From: Engraulis encrasicolus
Lineage: Eukaryota; Chordata; Actinopteri; Clupeiformes; Engraulidae
Length of the DNA: 64,000 nucleotides
Assembly: GCF_034702125.1 (NCBI RefSeq)
Contig: NC_085875.1
Coordinates: 52,633,176-52,697,175, forward strand
Direction of reading: 5' to 3'
The position numbers were made by a program, and so were the translations under genes. The notes under the pieces were generated by a model. The model was not told the origin of the DNA and did not search any database. It saw only the letters and a list, made by a program, of their open reading frames with translations. Below, in pieces: positions 11,431 to 24,089 of this stretch. The stretch's first letter is position 1, and every line of letters starts with the position of its first letter.

Positions 11431-11590
11431 GCATGATTGGTATGCCTTGAACTGAGGGAGTAGAGTAGACGAGCAATCTGTATTTCAGCATGTTGGCTTA
11501 GCTATCCTGTCGGGCCGCTGCCACAGCTGTCAATGTGTGTGTCATCAATATTTGTGGCCGCGACTCAGAGTGGCCTACCAGCAGTATTTC

Positions 11591-11594
<4 letters not shown>

Positions 11595-11675
<81 letters not shown>
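11595..11675. repeat. CA dinucleotide microsatellite, about 40 units
   Basis: An uninterrupted (AC)n tract. It lies about 100 bp upstream of a longer (GT)n tract of complementary sense. Confidence 0.97.
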
Positions 11676-11677
<2 letters not shown>

Positions 11678-11771
11678 CACTAGAGCACGCACATATACAT
11701 CCTGTCATCTTTGCCCACAGTCACCAATTTTTATTGTGCAGCGCAGGATGGTGTAATGTACTCACAAAACA

Positions 11772-11909
<138 letters not shown>

Positions 11910-12109
11910 CAACCTCCCACAGTTCTTTGAGATGTTGGATATTTACGTGACAGAACAAAATTGGATCATGGTAATATACGTATTTGGTGGTTTTGTGTAA
12001 GTGCATTTAAATAAGGTGGAGAGGGGGAAAGTGTGTTTATCTGTCGTCATTGTTTTTTTTCGACCCTCGTGCATTTTCGCCCAACTTCTATATGCGTCAG
12101 AATCAGGGG

Positions 12110-12310
12110 CCAGTTGCACTAACACTGTCTTACGACCGGCCGTAACATATTGGTCATAACTCAACATTCTAAGACCAACCAGATAGTTACGCCCGTTGCA
12201 CCAGTGGGACTTAAGACTTCTTCTGTCTAAAACTGGGCGTAACATATATACCCATTTGGGGGTAGGCGTAAGTGCTTAGACCCTGATCGGTTTCTGAAGT
12301 TACGATGAGA
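12110..12310. mobile_element. Possible MITE with GGGCCAGTTGCACTAACAC end
   Basis: The start resembles a terminal sequence seen on fish Harbinger/Kolobok-like MITEs. An internal GTTACGCCCGTTGCACCAGTGG partly mirrors it. I do not see a clean opposite end or a target duplication. Confidence 0.35.
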
Positions 12311-12419
12311 ACAAGCGTGTGTAGCCTTGTGGGGAGTAAGAGAGGCAGAGAGAGAGAGAGAGAGAGACAGAGAGCAGCGCAACATGCAAGAGATAGACTG
12401 GCTATTTGAGACACTATGC

Positions 12420-13280
12420 GGTGCTCAGCATTTATCCAGTGAAAAAATGCACAAGTTTTAGGTATGGCGATCAAAATTGTGCAGTCGTGTTTGGTGAATT
12501 AACTGTTGGGCTGCCATGTAGGTTAGGTTCTCTAACTCCAAAAAAATAAATATAAACAGTCTGTTCTCCCTCATTCTATAGCTTTGCTGTGGGATTTTTA
12601 GTTGACTATTTCCAGAATCCATGCTACCCATTCACTAATGTTACCTTTTTCATGAATACTTACCACCACCATCAAATTCAAAGTAATAATTTTGACTGGA
12701 AAAAATGCACTTTTCATACATGAAAAGGGGGGTCTCCTATATGGTCCGCCACTTTGAATTTCCAGAAATAAATATATACGTATAATAGCTGCAAAAATGG
12801 CTGTACTTGGGCCATACTAGAAAATATTAGTTTATTTCTCAGTAAACTTTTATGAAAAGATCAAATTTGGCAATAGGCAACCCACTTTCCATGAGCAACA
12901 TAGTTGCAGTAGGGTGCGTTCAAGTAAATTGGGCCATCAGGTAAATTGGGCCGGATAAGCATTGGGTGTCCCATTTCTTTTAATTCTACAGACCAACCAC
13001 CACAAATGTACTGAAATGTTGCAACATTACTACTCTATCTGTTTAAAGTCATTTGAATAGCATAACACTTTTTTGATGGGACGGGGAAACCCTCATATGG
13101 AGAGTGACATAAAGTACATTTCCAGCCTTGCCAAAATAAGAATTCGTCTGATAAAAACTGGAAAAAACGGATACGTTTCTAGGTTTAAATATGTGCCTTT
13201 AATCTGGAAAAACATAGTTGTGGCAACATTGTGATGTTTAAATACCTAAAAATGTCAAAAAAACCCATTGGCCCATTTTA
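12420..13280. other. Unassigned AT-rich sequence
   Basis: No coding family or clear repeat structure seen. A short internal repeat GTAAATTGGGCC occurs at about 12924-12952. Confidence 0.4.
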
Positions 13281-13419
13281 GCTGAATATGTTAAGGCAGG
13301 GGTTTTCAATTTCACTGATGGTGACAACCAAGCCCCCCCCCCCCCACCCCCACCCAAACAAACAAAACAAACCCCAACAAAACAAGAAAACCACAAAACA
13401 CCCACATTCATTTCATTTG

Positions 13420-13442
13420 GAATTTCCCAATGGGCTTTCACT
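13420..13442 (+). mobile_element. SINE tail fragment
   Basis: CCAATGGGCTTTCACTT is the reverse complement of the tail of the SINE at 405-430. Only this short stretch matches, next to a poly-C tract (13335-13352). Confidence 0.35.
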
Positions 13443-13745
13443 TCAGACAAATGTTTACCCTCAAATAGGCGTTTCAGAGTGTATGTGATGTATGTCTGCA
13501 CATGGGCCTGTGTCCCTCATCTTGCCTATACCTGTAACTGTGATTGTGGGTGTGGGTTATTGTGGGGTCAGGCTCCATGTTCTATTTGTCTGATGTTCCA
13601 CATGCATGGTACTAATGTGTAATAGTCCTGTGATGTTAGGCCCACATGTAGGCTATGTCTTGTCCTTACTTAAAGCAGTCTTGTTCAGGGATGCAAAATT
13701 AATTTCTGTTTCAATAACAATTTATAGCCCAGTACATGCCTTTAA

Positions 13746-15050
13746 CCCTTGTGTTGTGTTCAAAAGCTGCATACAACTGTGGTGTTCGGGCCATTTTTGA
13801 CCCGTGATAACAAAACTCAGCCATGAAATATCTAAAAACACTAGTTCTCATCAAATATTGTTTTTAATCTCATAGCTAACTTGGTATGTATTCATATCCA
13901 TGGAAAAACTTATTTATTTATTCATCTTTATGACTTAACTGGTCTTTTATCTTACATTATGCAAATCGTTTTTGATGACCAAAACTATCAAGACCTGTAT
14001 AAATTCATTATCAATACTTCCTAAAGTGATACAATTAGTGATTATGTTGTCCATGTATTACAGCTGATATGAGAGTACAACAACCCCCAAATTTATTTTA
14101 TTAGTTTTTCTCTAATCTTAGAAAATATCATCAATAGTGACATTTGTGGTGTTTGGGTCCAGACCAACCCAAAGAGATTTATAGCAGGATAAAGACCAAA
14201 TTTCAACTAAATTAGTTTTTCAGTGCATAAAATGAATGTTGAAATATGTTGACTTGGTGTTTTTCAATATTTATATGACTTTAGTGTGGTAAATATACAA
14301 AATAACAATTCTGACAGATTCACAGCTATTCCGCCTATCTAATGCAAATATATAGGAAATGAACACCTCAATGAAAATGAAAAAAGTCACACTATTCATC
14401 TGAATCCACTATGCTATGAACCTGGACCATTATCTTCTTGCCAAATCAACTCTATGGAAAGTGTAAGATAATTTCTACATGTTTGGGTACTATTATGGAT
14501 TTTTGATACGCTTTTTGGACAAAATAATGTGCAAAAACTCATTTTGCAAAATAAATGTGCAAAAATTATCATAATATAATGCAGAAATGGATTCCCTGAC
14601 CATGAATACATATAAGGAGACACCAAAAAATACATCTGTACTCCTTTCACAACAGGAGATATGACACATTGTAGGGTATGAGACTGTCTGGCGGCCATCT
14701 TGGATTTGTTATATGAAATAGCTGGGAGAAAAAAATTAAGGCAAGAAATATATTTTCCTCACCATGAATCACCAAACTGAGGACAAAGGGCAACCAACAG
14801 CTTTTCAAAAATGCCATACAACAACCAAAAATCTATACCGGGTCAATTTTGACCCGAACACCACAGATGTAACTTTTTTTTTTTAGACCTTTAAAATTTC
14901 CTAAAATGATAAAACAATTTTTTTTTCCTGTTGAAATGATTGTGACTGAGGATTAGATGAAGCCTCATTCCTGGACAATAAAGGAAAGTGTGGTTTTTTT
15001 ACACTTAAACTTGAAAGCGGGTAAAAAATGACCCGAACACAACATAAGGG
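13746..15050. mobile_element. TTAA-type (piggyBac-like) non-autonomous element with nested inverted repeats
   Basis: The left end is CCCTTGTGTTGTGTTC after TTAA (13742-13745). The right end is GAACACAACATAAGGG before TTAT (15051-15054), a decayed TTAA. A second inverted pair lies inside: CTGTGGTGTTCGGGCC near 13769 and its complement GACCCGAACACCACAG near 14853, each next to GGGTCAAAATTGACC-type palindromes. Ends beginning CCC after TTAA fit the piggyBac superfamily. No transposase is recognisable in 1.3 kb, so it would move only with a partner. Kolobok, which also uses TTAA, is the alternative. Confidence 0.65.
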
Positions 15051-15562
15051 TTATTCATGTACTAAATTGTATTTTCATTTAAATTCTTTCAAATTTCTTT
15101 CATAATATTTCTATCTTAATAGAGGCTACTTTTACAGTAACATCCCGAACAGAAGGCCTATCCAAATCATTGCTTCGTTGCAAGTTGTCAAATAGGCCTG
15201 CTGATGGAAAACAATGATGACGCGCCTTTGATGCGCAAAGCCTACAGAAGAGAAGCGATATAGCCGTAAGTCACCCTGCACTTGTAGCCTTGCTTGAGTG
15301 GATTCTCGGATGCACACAAAGCTGTGAAGTTAGGAGTAACGCCCGCCGAAATGTATCAATCTATCCCCCCTCTCACATTCTCGTCGCAGCTGTCACATCA
15401 CCCGTTTTATTCACATTTCATTTGCAAACATTGATGTGGAATTTGTTGCGCGCTGCTGTCCTGCTCATCGGTGTCGATAGACCCTTTTCAAAGGGGCCCG
15501 TGACCCTGTGTGGATATGCGGTGTGTGGGTGTGGCTGGGGCACAGATTTTTAAAATTAAGTA

Positions 15563-15870
15563 CACTGTAAAACCTGAGAAGTTAATTTAACTCAAATAAT
15601 ACAAGGAAACGCGTTGCCTTGAATCGTTTGAGTTTGATAACTTCATTGAATCACGTTAGCTTTAACTCAAATCATTTGAGGAAACCACTTCACTTTCACT
15701 ATACACAGTAGCGTCATTACCAATTGTGTATTTTGCTTAATGTTAACTTGTACAATTTACACTATGAACACTTATACAATTGAAGTTATTACTACAGACG
15801 TTTATAATATAACTACTCAAAATATTTGAGGAAATATGTTGCCTTGAACTATTTAAGGTATGAAAACTTG
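15563..15870. mobile_element. Possible TA-flanked MITE beginning CACTGTAAAA
   Basis: It begins after TA with CACTGTAAAACCTGAG, a terminus common on fish MITEs. ACTCAAATNATTTGAGGAAA recurs at about 15666 and 15816. The right end is not clear. Confidence 0.35.
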
Positions 15871-16199
15871 ACAGGAAACCATGATCAATAAAAATGTTTT
15901 ATTGAAACATTAAGAATAGCAAAATACATAAAACAAATTTTAACGAATTTTAACAAAAATATACAGTGAATATAATAGATGTCCTGTATAAGTACATAAA
16001 ATGTAACAGAATATATGTGAGCACCCAGCAAAAAAAGGAAATCTTAAGCTTGTTTTTCTAGCTTCAAGAAAGAATCATTTAGTCAATCATAATTTAAGGG
16101 GGAAAAGGTACTTTGGAACCAGGGCCAGCGCTAGGCATAGGCTTATTAGGCAGTCGCTTAGGTCACCAAATGTCTTGGGGGAATCCAAAAGTCATCCCT

Positions 16200-16937
16200 A
16201 ATTTTCCTATTCACAACAGGGTTGGAACATCAAGCAAATGATCATTCTTGGGCACTCACTTGTACCATAGATAGACCTGTACAACACTGTTTACTGATGA
16301 CAATGTCTAAACTAACAAAAACTCTAAATGCAGGTCATAGATCAGGCCATACAAAAGAACAAGAGTGACTGCCCAATATTTGTGTAGCAGCAACAGCCTT
16401 TTCAAGGGTATTTTGTTAACATCTCAAAAGATTATCACTTCAAAATATTTTGCCTGATGCATGGCACCTTGTATAAAAACAGCTGGGTATCCTCAAGCCA
16501 ATTCACTGCAGTAGTACCACCATGTCGATCTTTCATACAAGGATCAGTTTTAATACATGAAAATACTTGAAGGGGTAAAGTTCTCTAGTGCGGATTAGGA
16601 AATACCCTTGAAATGATCATTTCCACTACATAATGAGCTGAGCGAACACCATCTTGGTGCAAGACCAACAAATTGCAAGATATGTATATGTATACCAGCC
16701 CAAACTTTTTCATCCCCAGTTTTCCTATTCACAACAGGGTTGGAACATCAAGCAAAATTAAACATGAAACTTTAGGGCAATAAAAATGATTATTCTTGGA
16801 CATCCACTTGTACCGTAGATAGACCTGTTTAACACTGTTTACTGATGACAATTTCTAAACAAACAAAAACTCTAGGTGCGGGCATAGATCAGGCCAAACA
16901 ACAGAACAAGAATGGCTGCCCAATATTTATGCGAAAG
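16200..16937. repeat. Two diverged direct copies carrying pieces of the PB1-family exon
   Basis: Blocks 16200-16395 and 16719-16937 share TTTTCCTATTCACAACAGGG, then GATAGACCTG, ACACTGTTTACTGATGACAA and GGCATAGATCAGGCC in the same order. On the minus strand the right part of each reads like HKYWAxxLVLLxGLIY, the core of the exon at 16973-17574. They are therefore partial exon duplicates, too damaged to code: the copy at 16862-16937 runs into a stop after GLIYART. Confidence 0.7.
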
Positions 16938-16972
16938 TGAAAGTTGTGCACCCGTTTTGATAGATGAAAGAT

Positions 16973-17574
16973 TTATACTTTTCGAACACCAAGTTCTAAC
17001 TCATTCTTCTGTGACAGCAATTTTGGCTTAATCTGATGCCTTCCATCATCGAGGTTCAGGAGGACAACCTGAATAAACTGAAAGAAACCCTTTAGCTTTG
17101 CAGGGTACTCTAGGTGCAGGGCATAGATCAGACCAAACAAAAGAACAAGTGCGTCTACCCAATATTTGTGTGAAAGAACCACCTGGGGCCTCATGTACAA
17201 AGACTTCCGTAGATTTCCCACTGAATCTTTGCGTAAGTTAAATCTGACAAATGCATTTGCAACTGAAAATCTCAAATGTATCAGTGCATGCACAAACTGT
17301 TTTTCATGCTGATTCATGTTGTACGTCTGATTTCACATGTACACATGCACTTTTTCATGCAAAGTCAGTATTAGTACATCTGAAAATGTCTGTGGAAAGA
17401 TATTTACGGAGCTTTTTTGTGCGTAAGTAAGTTTTGTACATGAGGCCCCTGGTCATCCAGAATGACTGTAATGTGCTGGGGGTTGAACGGTACTGCAGAT
17501 GGATTGTCTACGGTAAGTGCAAGGAGTGTGACGGCTCTTGTTTGGATTCCTCGAAGTCGACTTCCTAACAACTA
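16973..17574 (-). pseudogene. C-terminal exon of fish PB1-like multigene family, interrupted by a MITE
   Basis: Minus strand. A pyrimidine-rich acceptor (TTTGCTTTGTTTGTAG) precedes the exon near 17574. Translation reads TVDNPSAVPFNPQHITVILD, is cut at 17187-17447 by a MITE, and resumes as VLSHKYWVDALVLLFGLIYA and KLKGFFQFIQVVLL, ending LLSQKNELELGVRKV at a stop (16973-16975). The pattern (short acidic strand, then LLFGLIYALHLEYP and FxFIQxVxLxLD) is the C-terminal region of a large, poorly characterised fish family whose N-terminus is a PB1-like domain. The matching N-terminal exon is at 31500-31846 on the same strand. Without the MITE this exon is open, so the insertion may be what killed it. 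Function of the family is not known to me. Confidence 0.65.
17187..17447. mobile_element. 261-bp MITE with GGCCTCATGTACAAA ends
   Basis: Inverted ends GGCCTCATGTACAAA and TTTTGTACATGAGGCC are flanked by CCTGG (17182-17186, 17448-17452). Because the ends are G/C runs, the duplication could be 3-5 bp. Excision restores an open exon (ILDDQ|VVLSHKYW) on the minus strand. No coding capacity. Confidence 0.9.
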
Positions 17575-17579
17575 CAAAC

Positions 17580-18340
17580 AAAGCAAAGGAACGCAAAAAG
17601 ATATGTATATGTATACCAGCCCAAACAATTGATAATTGATTTAATCCAATAGAAAACCTACATACAAAAACCTATTAACATTATGCTGTGTTTGAGAATA
17701 GACTGTTGCTCAATTATTTTGGTGAATTCCATGGAACAAAGACGTTGTAAATCAGTTCTCAGGAACAGTGCAGCACAACAATCTATTAGATTACAGAGTA
17801 CACACACAGAGGAATCAAAGGAGTATTACAACCTAAGGAATGAATAGCTTACATTTGAATTTGTAAACACGGCATTCTCAATATCGTCTTTTGTTCTCTT
17901 TAGTTAAATAATGGATACATTTGTTTAATGTTTTCCAGTTGCAGTATCAAGTGCAGCAACCCCAATGCAGGGGGAAAATTATTTAAGAATTTTGAGCAAT
18001 TTTAGACACAAAAAACTTCCCCAGTAAGGCCACTACTATTATTCCAAAAACGCCACGGTATGTGTAATTACACTGCTTAAAAGTAAAGAGAGCACCATAA
18101 TAATGTTTAGCTATTCCAGATTAACCATACTTCAGTGAAATCACTGTCCGGTTTGCAAGCACCACTGATTTGCCTACAGTTGTGCAAATGTAACAGGGAA
18201 CAGGTGGAAATGAGAAACAATAACCAAAACATGCCCTAAAAAATAGTTATTCTGCTGTTGGTGTCCACAGACCCTTTTGCTTTTTCATCCTTTCTGATGT
18301 TTTCTGTGGTCACAATTGCATTCTTGCAGTGGTGCCCTGG
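17580..18340. other. Unassigned
   Basis: Apart from a repeat of TATGTATATGTATACCAGCC (also at 16680), no feature was recognised. Confidence 0.4.
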
Positions 18341-18344
18341 AGGT

Positions 18345-19085
18345 CCATCACCCACTGAAGTCGCACAGGTGGTGCTGCTCATCCAGGAGAGTTGTGGCAA
18401 GAGCAGCAGTGTCCAGAGTTTACAAGTGATACCATGGGACAGATTAGTATAACAGATGTTAGATGTCAGCCATAGGAGAGTTTCCAACCTGGCAGCAGAT
18501 CGCCATCTTCTTTGTACTAGGTGGCTCAGGAAGCACACTGCCAGAGCCCCCACAAAATGAGCTTTGCAAGCGACTTTTGTTCATACTTCTGCCCAAATGA
18601 TTAGGATTAGACTACATGAGGTGGGTATGAGACCCGATGCTTGGGGCCTTTGGTTACAGCCCATCACAGTGGAGCGTCATTTGCACATGTCAAAATTGGC
18701 ATGTTCACCACTGGTGACCATTACTGACCACAGATGAGAGCCGGTACACACGGAGGACATGAAAGCCACATGACAGAGTCTGGAGATACCATGGAGAATG
18801 TCATGCTGCCTGCAACATCATTTGTGTGGAGCACTGTGCACCAGTGTCGTATATGCCATTGTTCATGTTTTCTGGCATATGCATACCATACTTCACAGTA
18901 ACTAGCTGTAACCATAGCTGCCACTTATGGAGTATCTTCCTGATAATAAGGGCATGTTCCCTGGTATCACCTGTGAGCTCTAGACTCTGGAAACTGCTGG
19001 GAGACACCACAAAAATTCTTGCCACGCCTCACCTTGATGTGGCATCTTGGATGAGCAGCACTACCTCAGCGACTTCAGTGGGTGA
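18345..19085. repeat. Inverted repeat, arms about 70 bp, about 600 bp apart
   Basis: TCACCCACTGAAGTCGC near 18347 and its complement GCGACTTCAGTGGGTGA near 19069 head two arms that share TGCTGCTCATCCA and GTGGCAAGA (arms about 18345-18410 and 19015-19085). No coding signal is recognised between them. Confidence 0.6.
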
Positions 19086-19654
19086 TTAACACTGCCTTAT
19101 GGTACGGCTAGGGGCGAAACAGTCAGAATGCAAAACAGACCAAAAAAAAAAGCTGAAAACGGAATGAGAACCACCACAAACTTGATCCAGTCAGCACAGT
19201 CAGCTGATCATAGGACAAGTACACAGGTCTAGTGGTTACTAAGAGTAGTTACCTGTGTTGGAAGGAAACTATTTCTTTTTTTACTTTTACTTTTGACCTT
19301 GCAAAACACAATTGATTCAACCATTGCTGCTTCCTAACTGGGCAGGCTGATTTCATAGAGGTATAATTACCTTGTAAAAGCAATGCATTATTTTGATGTT
19401 CCCTTTAATTTCTTGAACAATGAATACCCACATTGAGATTGTATAGAGGATGCTTGTATGTGTGTATGCATGCGGATATGCACACGTGTACATAGATTGT
19501 CAAGTCAAAAATTGCAGTATGATGGTAAGAACGACATAAAAGCAGATGGTCTGAAATTGCTGTTAATGAATGAGCAGCATACTTTGCAGCTTTTGAAAAT
19601 CTCCGACGGATCTTCTTCGAGATACAGGGCCAGGCCAAACAGGACAGCAGTTCT

Positions 19655-19826
19655 GGGGTCCGTATCTCGAAAGCGTCTTTGCTAACGATGGTAGCAAGGT
19701 CCTTCGTAAGAGCGACTCAAATCCCTCTCAACAGCGACGCTCACCACTAAATCCAAGGAAACGGTAAGACGGTCTTAAGACGGTCTTAAGACGGTTAGCA
19801 ACGACAAGAATCGAGAAACGGACCCC
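19655..19826. mobile_element. Short MITE with GGGTCCGTNTCTCGA ends
   Basis: Left GGGGTCCGTATCTCGAAAG and right CGAGAAACGGACCCC are inverted copies. The inner GCTAAC/GTTAGC also pairs, and AAGACGGTCTT repeats in tandem near 19770. Harbinger-like by appearance only. Confidence 0.7.
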
Positions 19827-20234
19827 CCACCCCTGGTTGCCTGGATGTCATTATCCTGTTGACTGTTTTGACATAGAGAGCTTTGTAAGTTTCTACAACT
19901 ACACCAACTATACTCCTGATCAAACAGATGTTTTTTCAGGACACAGTGAAAAGAAGTATTGTTCTACTGAATAACCCAGTTAGTACCACAGTGATGGGGG
20001 CTGTCTTCATCGTAAGGGATGCCCACTCAACACCTAAACATTAGCCTAGCCTGGTACGACACCACAGCAGTTTTTTAGACAGATGTGGCAACAACCTTCA
20101 CTCCCTCCTTGATGTATGACATCTGTTGCTATGGTGGTGTGATCTTAAACAAACGGTGCTGCATACTTCCACAATGAAATGTGAAATCCATACAACCCTG
20201 TGCCTTTTACTTGCTCCTAGTCAGTCAGACACAA

Positions 20235-20589
20235 TGTTACTCCTATTAGAATGTATGAAGCTAGGCTCAGATCAAACTCTTCCTTGTTTACATACACTAA
20301 TATGACCAGTTACACGAAACTAAGTTTAGTTTCACAAAATATGACGTGGCTATTTTCTATGCTACAAAAATGGCCCAAGAATAAAAGGCGCACGCAGCCA
20401 GGGGTGTTCACAAATGAGAAACCAATGTACTATAGTGGCCATTGTAGCATAGAACATAGCTACGTTTTATGTTGTGGTTTGGTTCAGTGTAAATAGAGAA
20501 AACATAGAATAGTTTGATCAGATCTAACTTCAGCCTTCAAAAATACCAGCGGCCATGCTGAGCCTAGCTACATACTAAAAGGAGTAACA
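20235..20589. mobile_element. 355-bp palindromic MITE
   Basis: TGTTACTCCTATTAGAATGT at the left is matched by ACATACTAAAAGGAGTAACA at the right, followed inward by GCTAGGCTCAG and its complement. A second pair, TATGCTACAAAAATGGCC and GGCCATTGTAGCATA, flanks the centre. No ORF of interest. Confidence 0.7.
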
Positions 20590-22260
20590 GCACGTCTGGC
20601 AGACTGAGAGCATACACAAAGCTGAAAGAGGTATCAGCTTGTCTCAACTCTAGGGTGGCCATCGGTCCGTTTTTACGACCTGTTCACGACGTCTGTGTGT
20701 CCCTCTCTTTGTCTTTCCTCTGCTCCCAGCCTTTTGCTTATGGCCTCGAGATGGGAGGCAACGTCATTGACACAAACTAGACCTTGATAGTCGGTCGCGT
20801 TTCCCATATCTTCGGCCGCCATGTTACTCCAGATTTAACTCTAGACTTCGCACAGCAAATTAACTGTATTGCTGTCGCTTTATGTCGGGGAAATCTCTGT
20901 GCAATTGGTGTTAATTGTGATCCCTTGAAGTGCATTAACTGACTGTATGAAAGTTAAATAAGGTAACTATATTATTGTCTACAGTCTGTTTCCTATTTTT
21001 TCCTGCAAAGGTGGCAACGCATAGTGCAACTAAGTTTGTCTGCTAAATGCCTTTACAACGAGGGCTCTCACCAGGGGCGAGTTTAGGCTATTCTTCACCA
21101 GGGGCGAGTTTAGGCTATTTTTAGTGGGGCCACGGCCCCACCGTGACTTGGCTCGGCCCCACTAGCTCAGGAGCCTTTTAAAATATTAGTTGTGAATTGT
21201 ATTGGAAATTAATGCATTTGGGCAGTCGCTTTGCCCCTGCGCAATATTCTGCTGCGACTGCCCAGTCTGGCAACCCTGTGTATGAACTTCAAGAAAGGTC
21301 TTGTGACGAGTCTGCTACACCTCTTCTGATTGGTTTGCATCTTCATGCAACTGTTTGCCGCCAGAGTTGTGTTCAGTTATGATTTTGCGAAAGTAGTTTG
21401 ATTTATCATGCAGCCGAGGCAGAACCCAAATCCGTGCATATTCTTGTGATGAGAAGGTATGATGCACACTACACACAATAAAGTGGTGTAGGCTACTGTA
21501 GTGCTATGTGCAGACTATGATAGCATTGACTGTCATCATAAGTGACATAATTTTGTAAGCTGGTAAATGTTGGTAAAAAAAAAAAAAGTGTTGCAATGAA
21601 AGACCATTAATGAAAAATAATTCATTCGTCCATAACTAGGTTGTGGATATCCGTGAAACATGCTTAACATAGGTAGCAGTGGCTAAGATTTTGTCAGATG
21701 GTGCCTTGCGACGCACAATAGCCTACTTTCACTTTTGCCAGTGTTAAGGGGCTCTCTGTTGACCACTGCAAAGTGAGTCAGTCAGAATCACAAAAGCTTG
21801 AGGTAGCAAGATAACGGAAAGGGGAGTCAAATACAGATGGAATACAATGCGTAATCGACCTAGGCCTACTGTGGAAACCATGCCATTTCTTTGCAAATGT
21901 ATCAGAAAAAAATCAGAGTACAAATGATGAGGACATAGTGCTAAATATGGGTTGTTACTACTAATAGCCTACGCTACCATCAGTGTTTAGAAGTTGTGAC
22001 TCGAGGGAATGAAACATACTTCAGCCTTGGAATAGCGAACAGCAGGCAAATCTCGGCTGAAAATTATATTACGGCGAGTCACCATTACATTGATAGTCGA
22101 GGTTCGCCCGTATGCAGGGAAGGTTTATCCATATTTTGGTGATGCTGTAGGCCTAATTGTGATGTGAGAATGCGGGCTCTCCAACTTCTCACTTAGCATA
22201 CTGATTTTAATGATTGGGAACTGTGTGAAGTTTATTGTTATTGTTATTTTATACAATAGT
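20590..22260. other. Unassigned; one short tandem duplication
   Basis: A 27-bp duplication CACCAGGGGCGAGTTTAGGC lies at 21069-21120, and a GGGGCCACGGCCCCA palindrome at about 21126. Nothing else recognised. Confidence 0.4.
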
Positions 22261-22506
22261 TAGATCCGGTCGAATTATTTCACACTTTCTGATTGGACGA
22301 GAGGCGTTCTACACATCACTAGGAGTGAGGGTATTCCCCAACACTCTATGAATGACTCTTCACATCTAATAATCACTCCGCGACCAAAGATACAAAGTAA
22401 CCGTTACACCAACATTCCATTCCATCATTCCATAAAATACATACATAAACAAGCGAGAGGTAATCGAGGAATTGACAGGTAGCCTAGTGAAGAAAAAAGA
22501 ATAGCT

Positions 22507-23904
22507 ATGGACGAGTTTATTATCAATTTCGATCTGAAGTATGAATCAGATGAGGAAGAGAGGGAGGAAAGGGCAAACATGGAGGTTACGCCGAACATCG
22601 CAACAAGAGCTGTCAAATTAACCCCGCAAGAATTGGACTCAATAGAAAAGAGCCGACACGAAGGGAATACCGTTAAACAAACTTTGTGGGCAGTGAAGTG
22701 CTTTACGAGTTGGCTGCAAGAGCGCAAGTATACAGTGGATCTCAAAACAATAGCAAAGGCTGAATTGGGCCATATGCTTAGAGAATTTTATGGTTCGATA
22801 AGAACAGTGAAAGGGTAAATGTATGGCATTAGCAGCTATGCTGGGCTGCGGGCAGGGCTCAATCGCCATCTCAATGAGCCCCCCCTTAGCCGCAATATTA
22901 ATATAATGCTGGACACTGAGTTCGCAGCGGCTAATAATGTGTTCAAAGGTGTCCTCGAACAAATCAGGAGAGCTGGAAGAGACAAAACGACACATCACCC
23001 ACCCATCTCAAATGAAGACCTTCTCATACTGAAAACCAGCACAGCCCTGCAGCCAAGCAACCCTAAAAGTTTATTACAGAAGGTGTGGTTTGATATTCAG
23101 TTACATTTCGGGCGAAGAGGCTGCGAGTGCAATAGGCAGCTGAAACCTGACTCATTTGCGCTGGCAAGAGACGAAAATGGCTGTGACGTTTAATGAAGAA
23201 ACGAAAAATCACAAAAATCCGATGGAGAGGACCAGAGAGAACAACAGAGGAGCAATGTATGATGAGCCCGGTAATCCCCTCTGCCCAGTGGCCTCCCTCA
23301 CGAAATACCTGCAGAAGATCCCGGCAGATGGGAAAGCGCTTTAAATTCATCCTAGGCGGCATGTATCTCCCACAGACGATGTTTGGTATACCACTGTCCC
23401 AGTTGTGATAAATCAACTGAGCCAGATGCTCCCACGTTTGAGTTTGGATGCCGGCACGAAGGTGCGCTACACCAATCACAGCTTAAGAGCCACGGCCATC
23501 CAGAAGTTGTCAGACGCAGGACTCGCGGCAAGGGAGATCATGGCAGTGAGTGGGCATGGTAAGCGCAACATCATCTAGATTAGGCACCCATTACACACCT
23601 ATTTATTAATTAATTTTGTTTGTTTGTTTAATGTCTCGCTATGGCATATGTTTTTTTTCTTGTAGGTCAGAGAGCTCTCTTGTGAGCTATTGGCGCCACT
23701 CTATGGAGAGCAGGAAGCGGTGGAGCCATGTACTTGGAGACCATCACCAAACTGGAGACCATCAGCAAATAACGTCAGCAAAATTGGATCAGCAGCAGCT
23801 ATCCACCTGTTTTAACCCGACCACCTGTTTCAGACTGCCAGCCAGGGCCCTTTCTCAGCGGCTGCACAATTGCAGGGAACGTTCAGATCAACGTCTACAA
23901 ATAG
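22507..23904 (+). pseudogene. Crypton tyrosine recombinase (DUF3504-like) with intron, three disabling lesions
   Basis: An acidic start (MDEFIINFDLKYESDEEERE) is followed by a SAM-like N-terminal DNA-binding part (NTVKQTLWAVKCFTSWLQER) and a catalytic part with NHSLRATAIQKLSDAGL (HxxR box) and EIMAVSGH. This is the pattern of Crypton recombinases and the host genes derived from them (ZMYM, KCTD1, QRICH1 types). After SGH a donor GTAAGC (about 23559) and an acceptor CTTGTAG (about 23665) bound a roughly 100-bp intron. Exon 2 gives SYWRHSMESRKRWS with the likely nucleophile Tyr, and a C-terminal GCTIAGNVQINVYK ending at TAG 23902-23904. Lesions: TAA at 22816, a frameshift near 23178, TAA at 23342. 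The exon junction also appears one base out of phase. Not functional. Confidence 0.88.
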
Positions 23905-24089
23905 GCAGGCAGCGCCGTGGTGCACGTTGCGCAGCAACCAAAGACAATAACTGGAACTATTTTCCGTAACGGAGGAACAAGCAAATAAACAATCAAATAA
24001 AATAATGAACATAATTTAACATCACTGTCAATGAACTAATTGTGTTGGAAAAGGAGCTATTGTATAAAATCATTATAACACTCCTGGTC

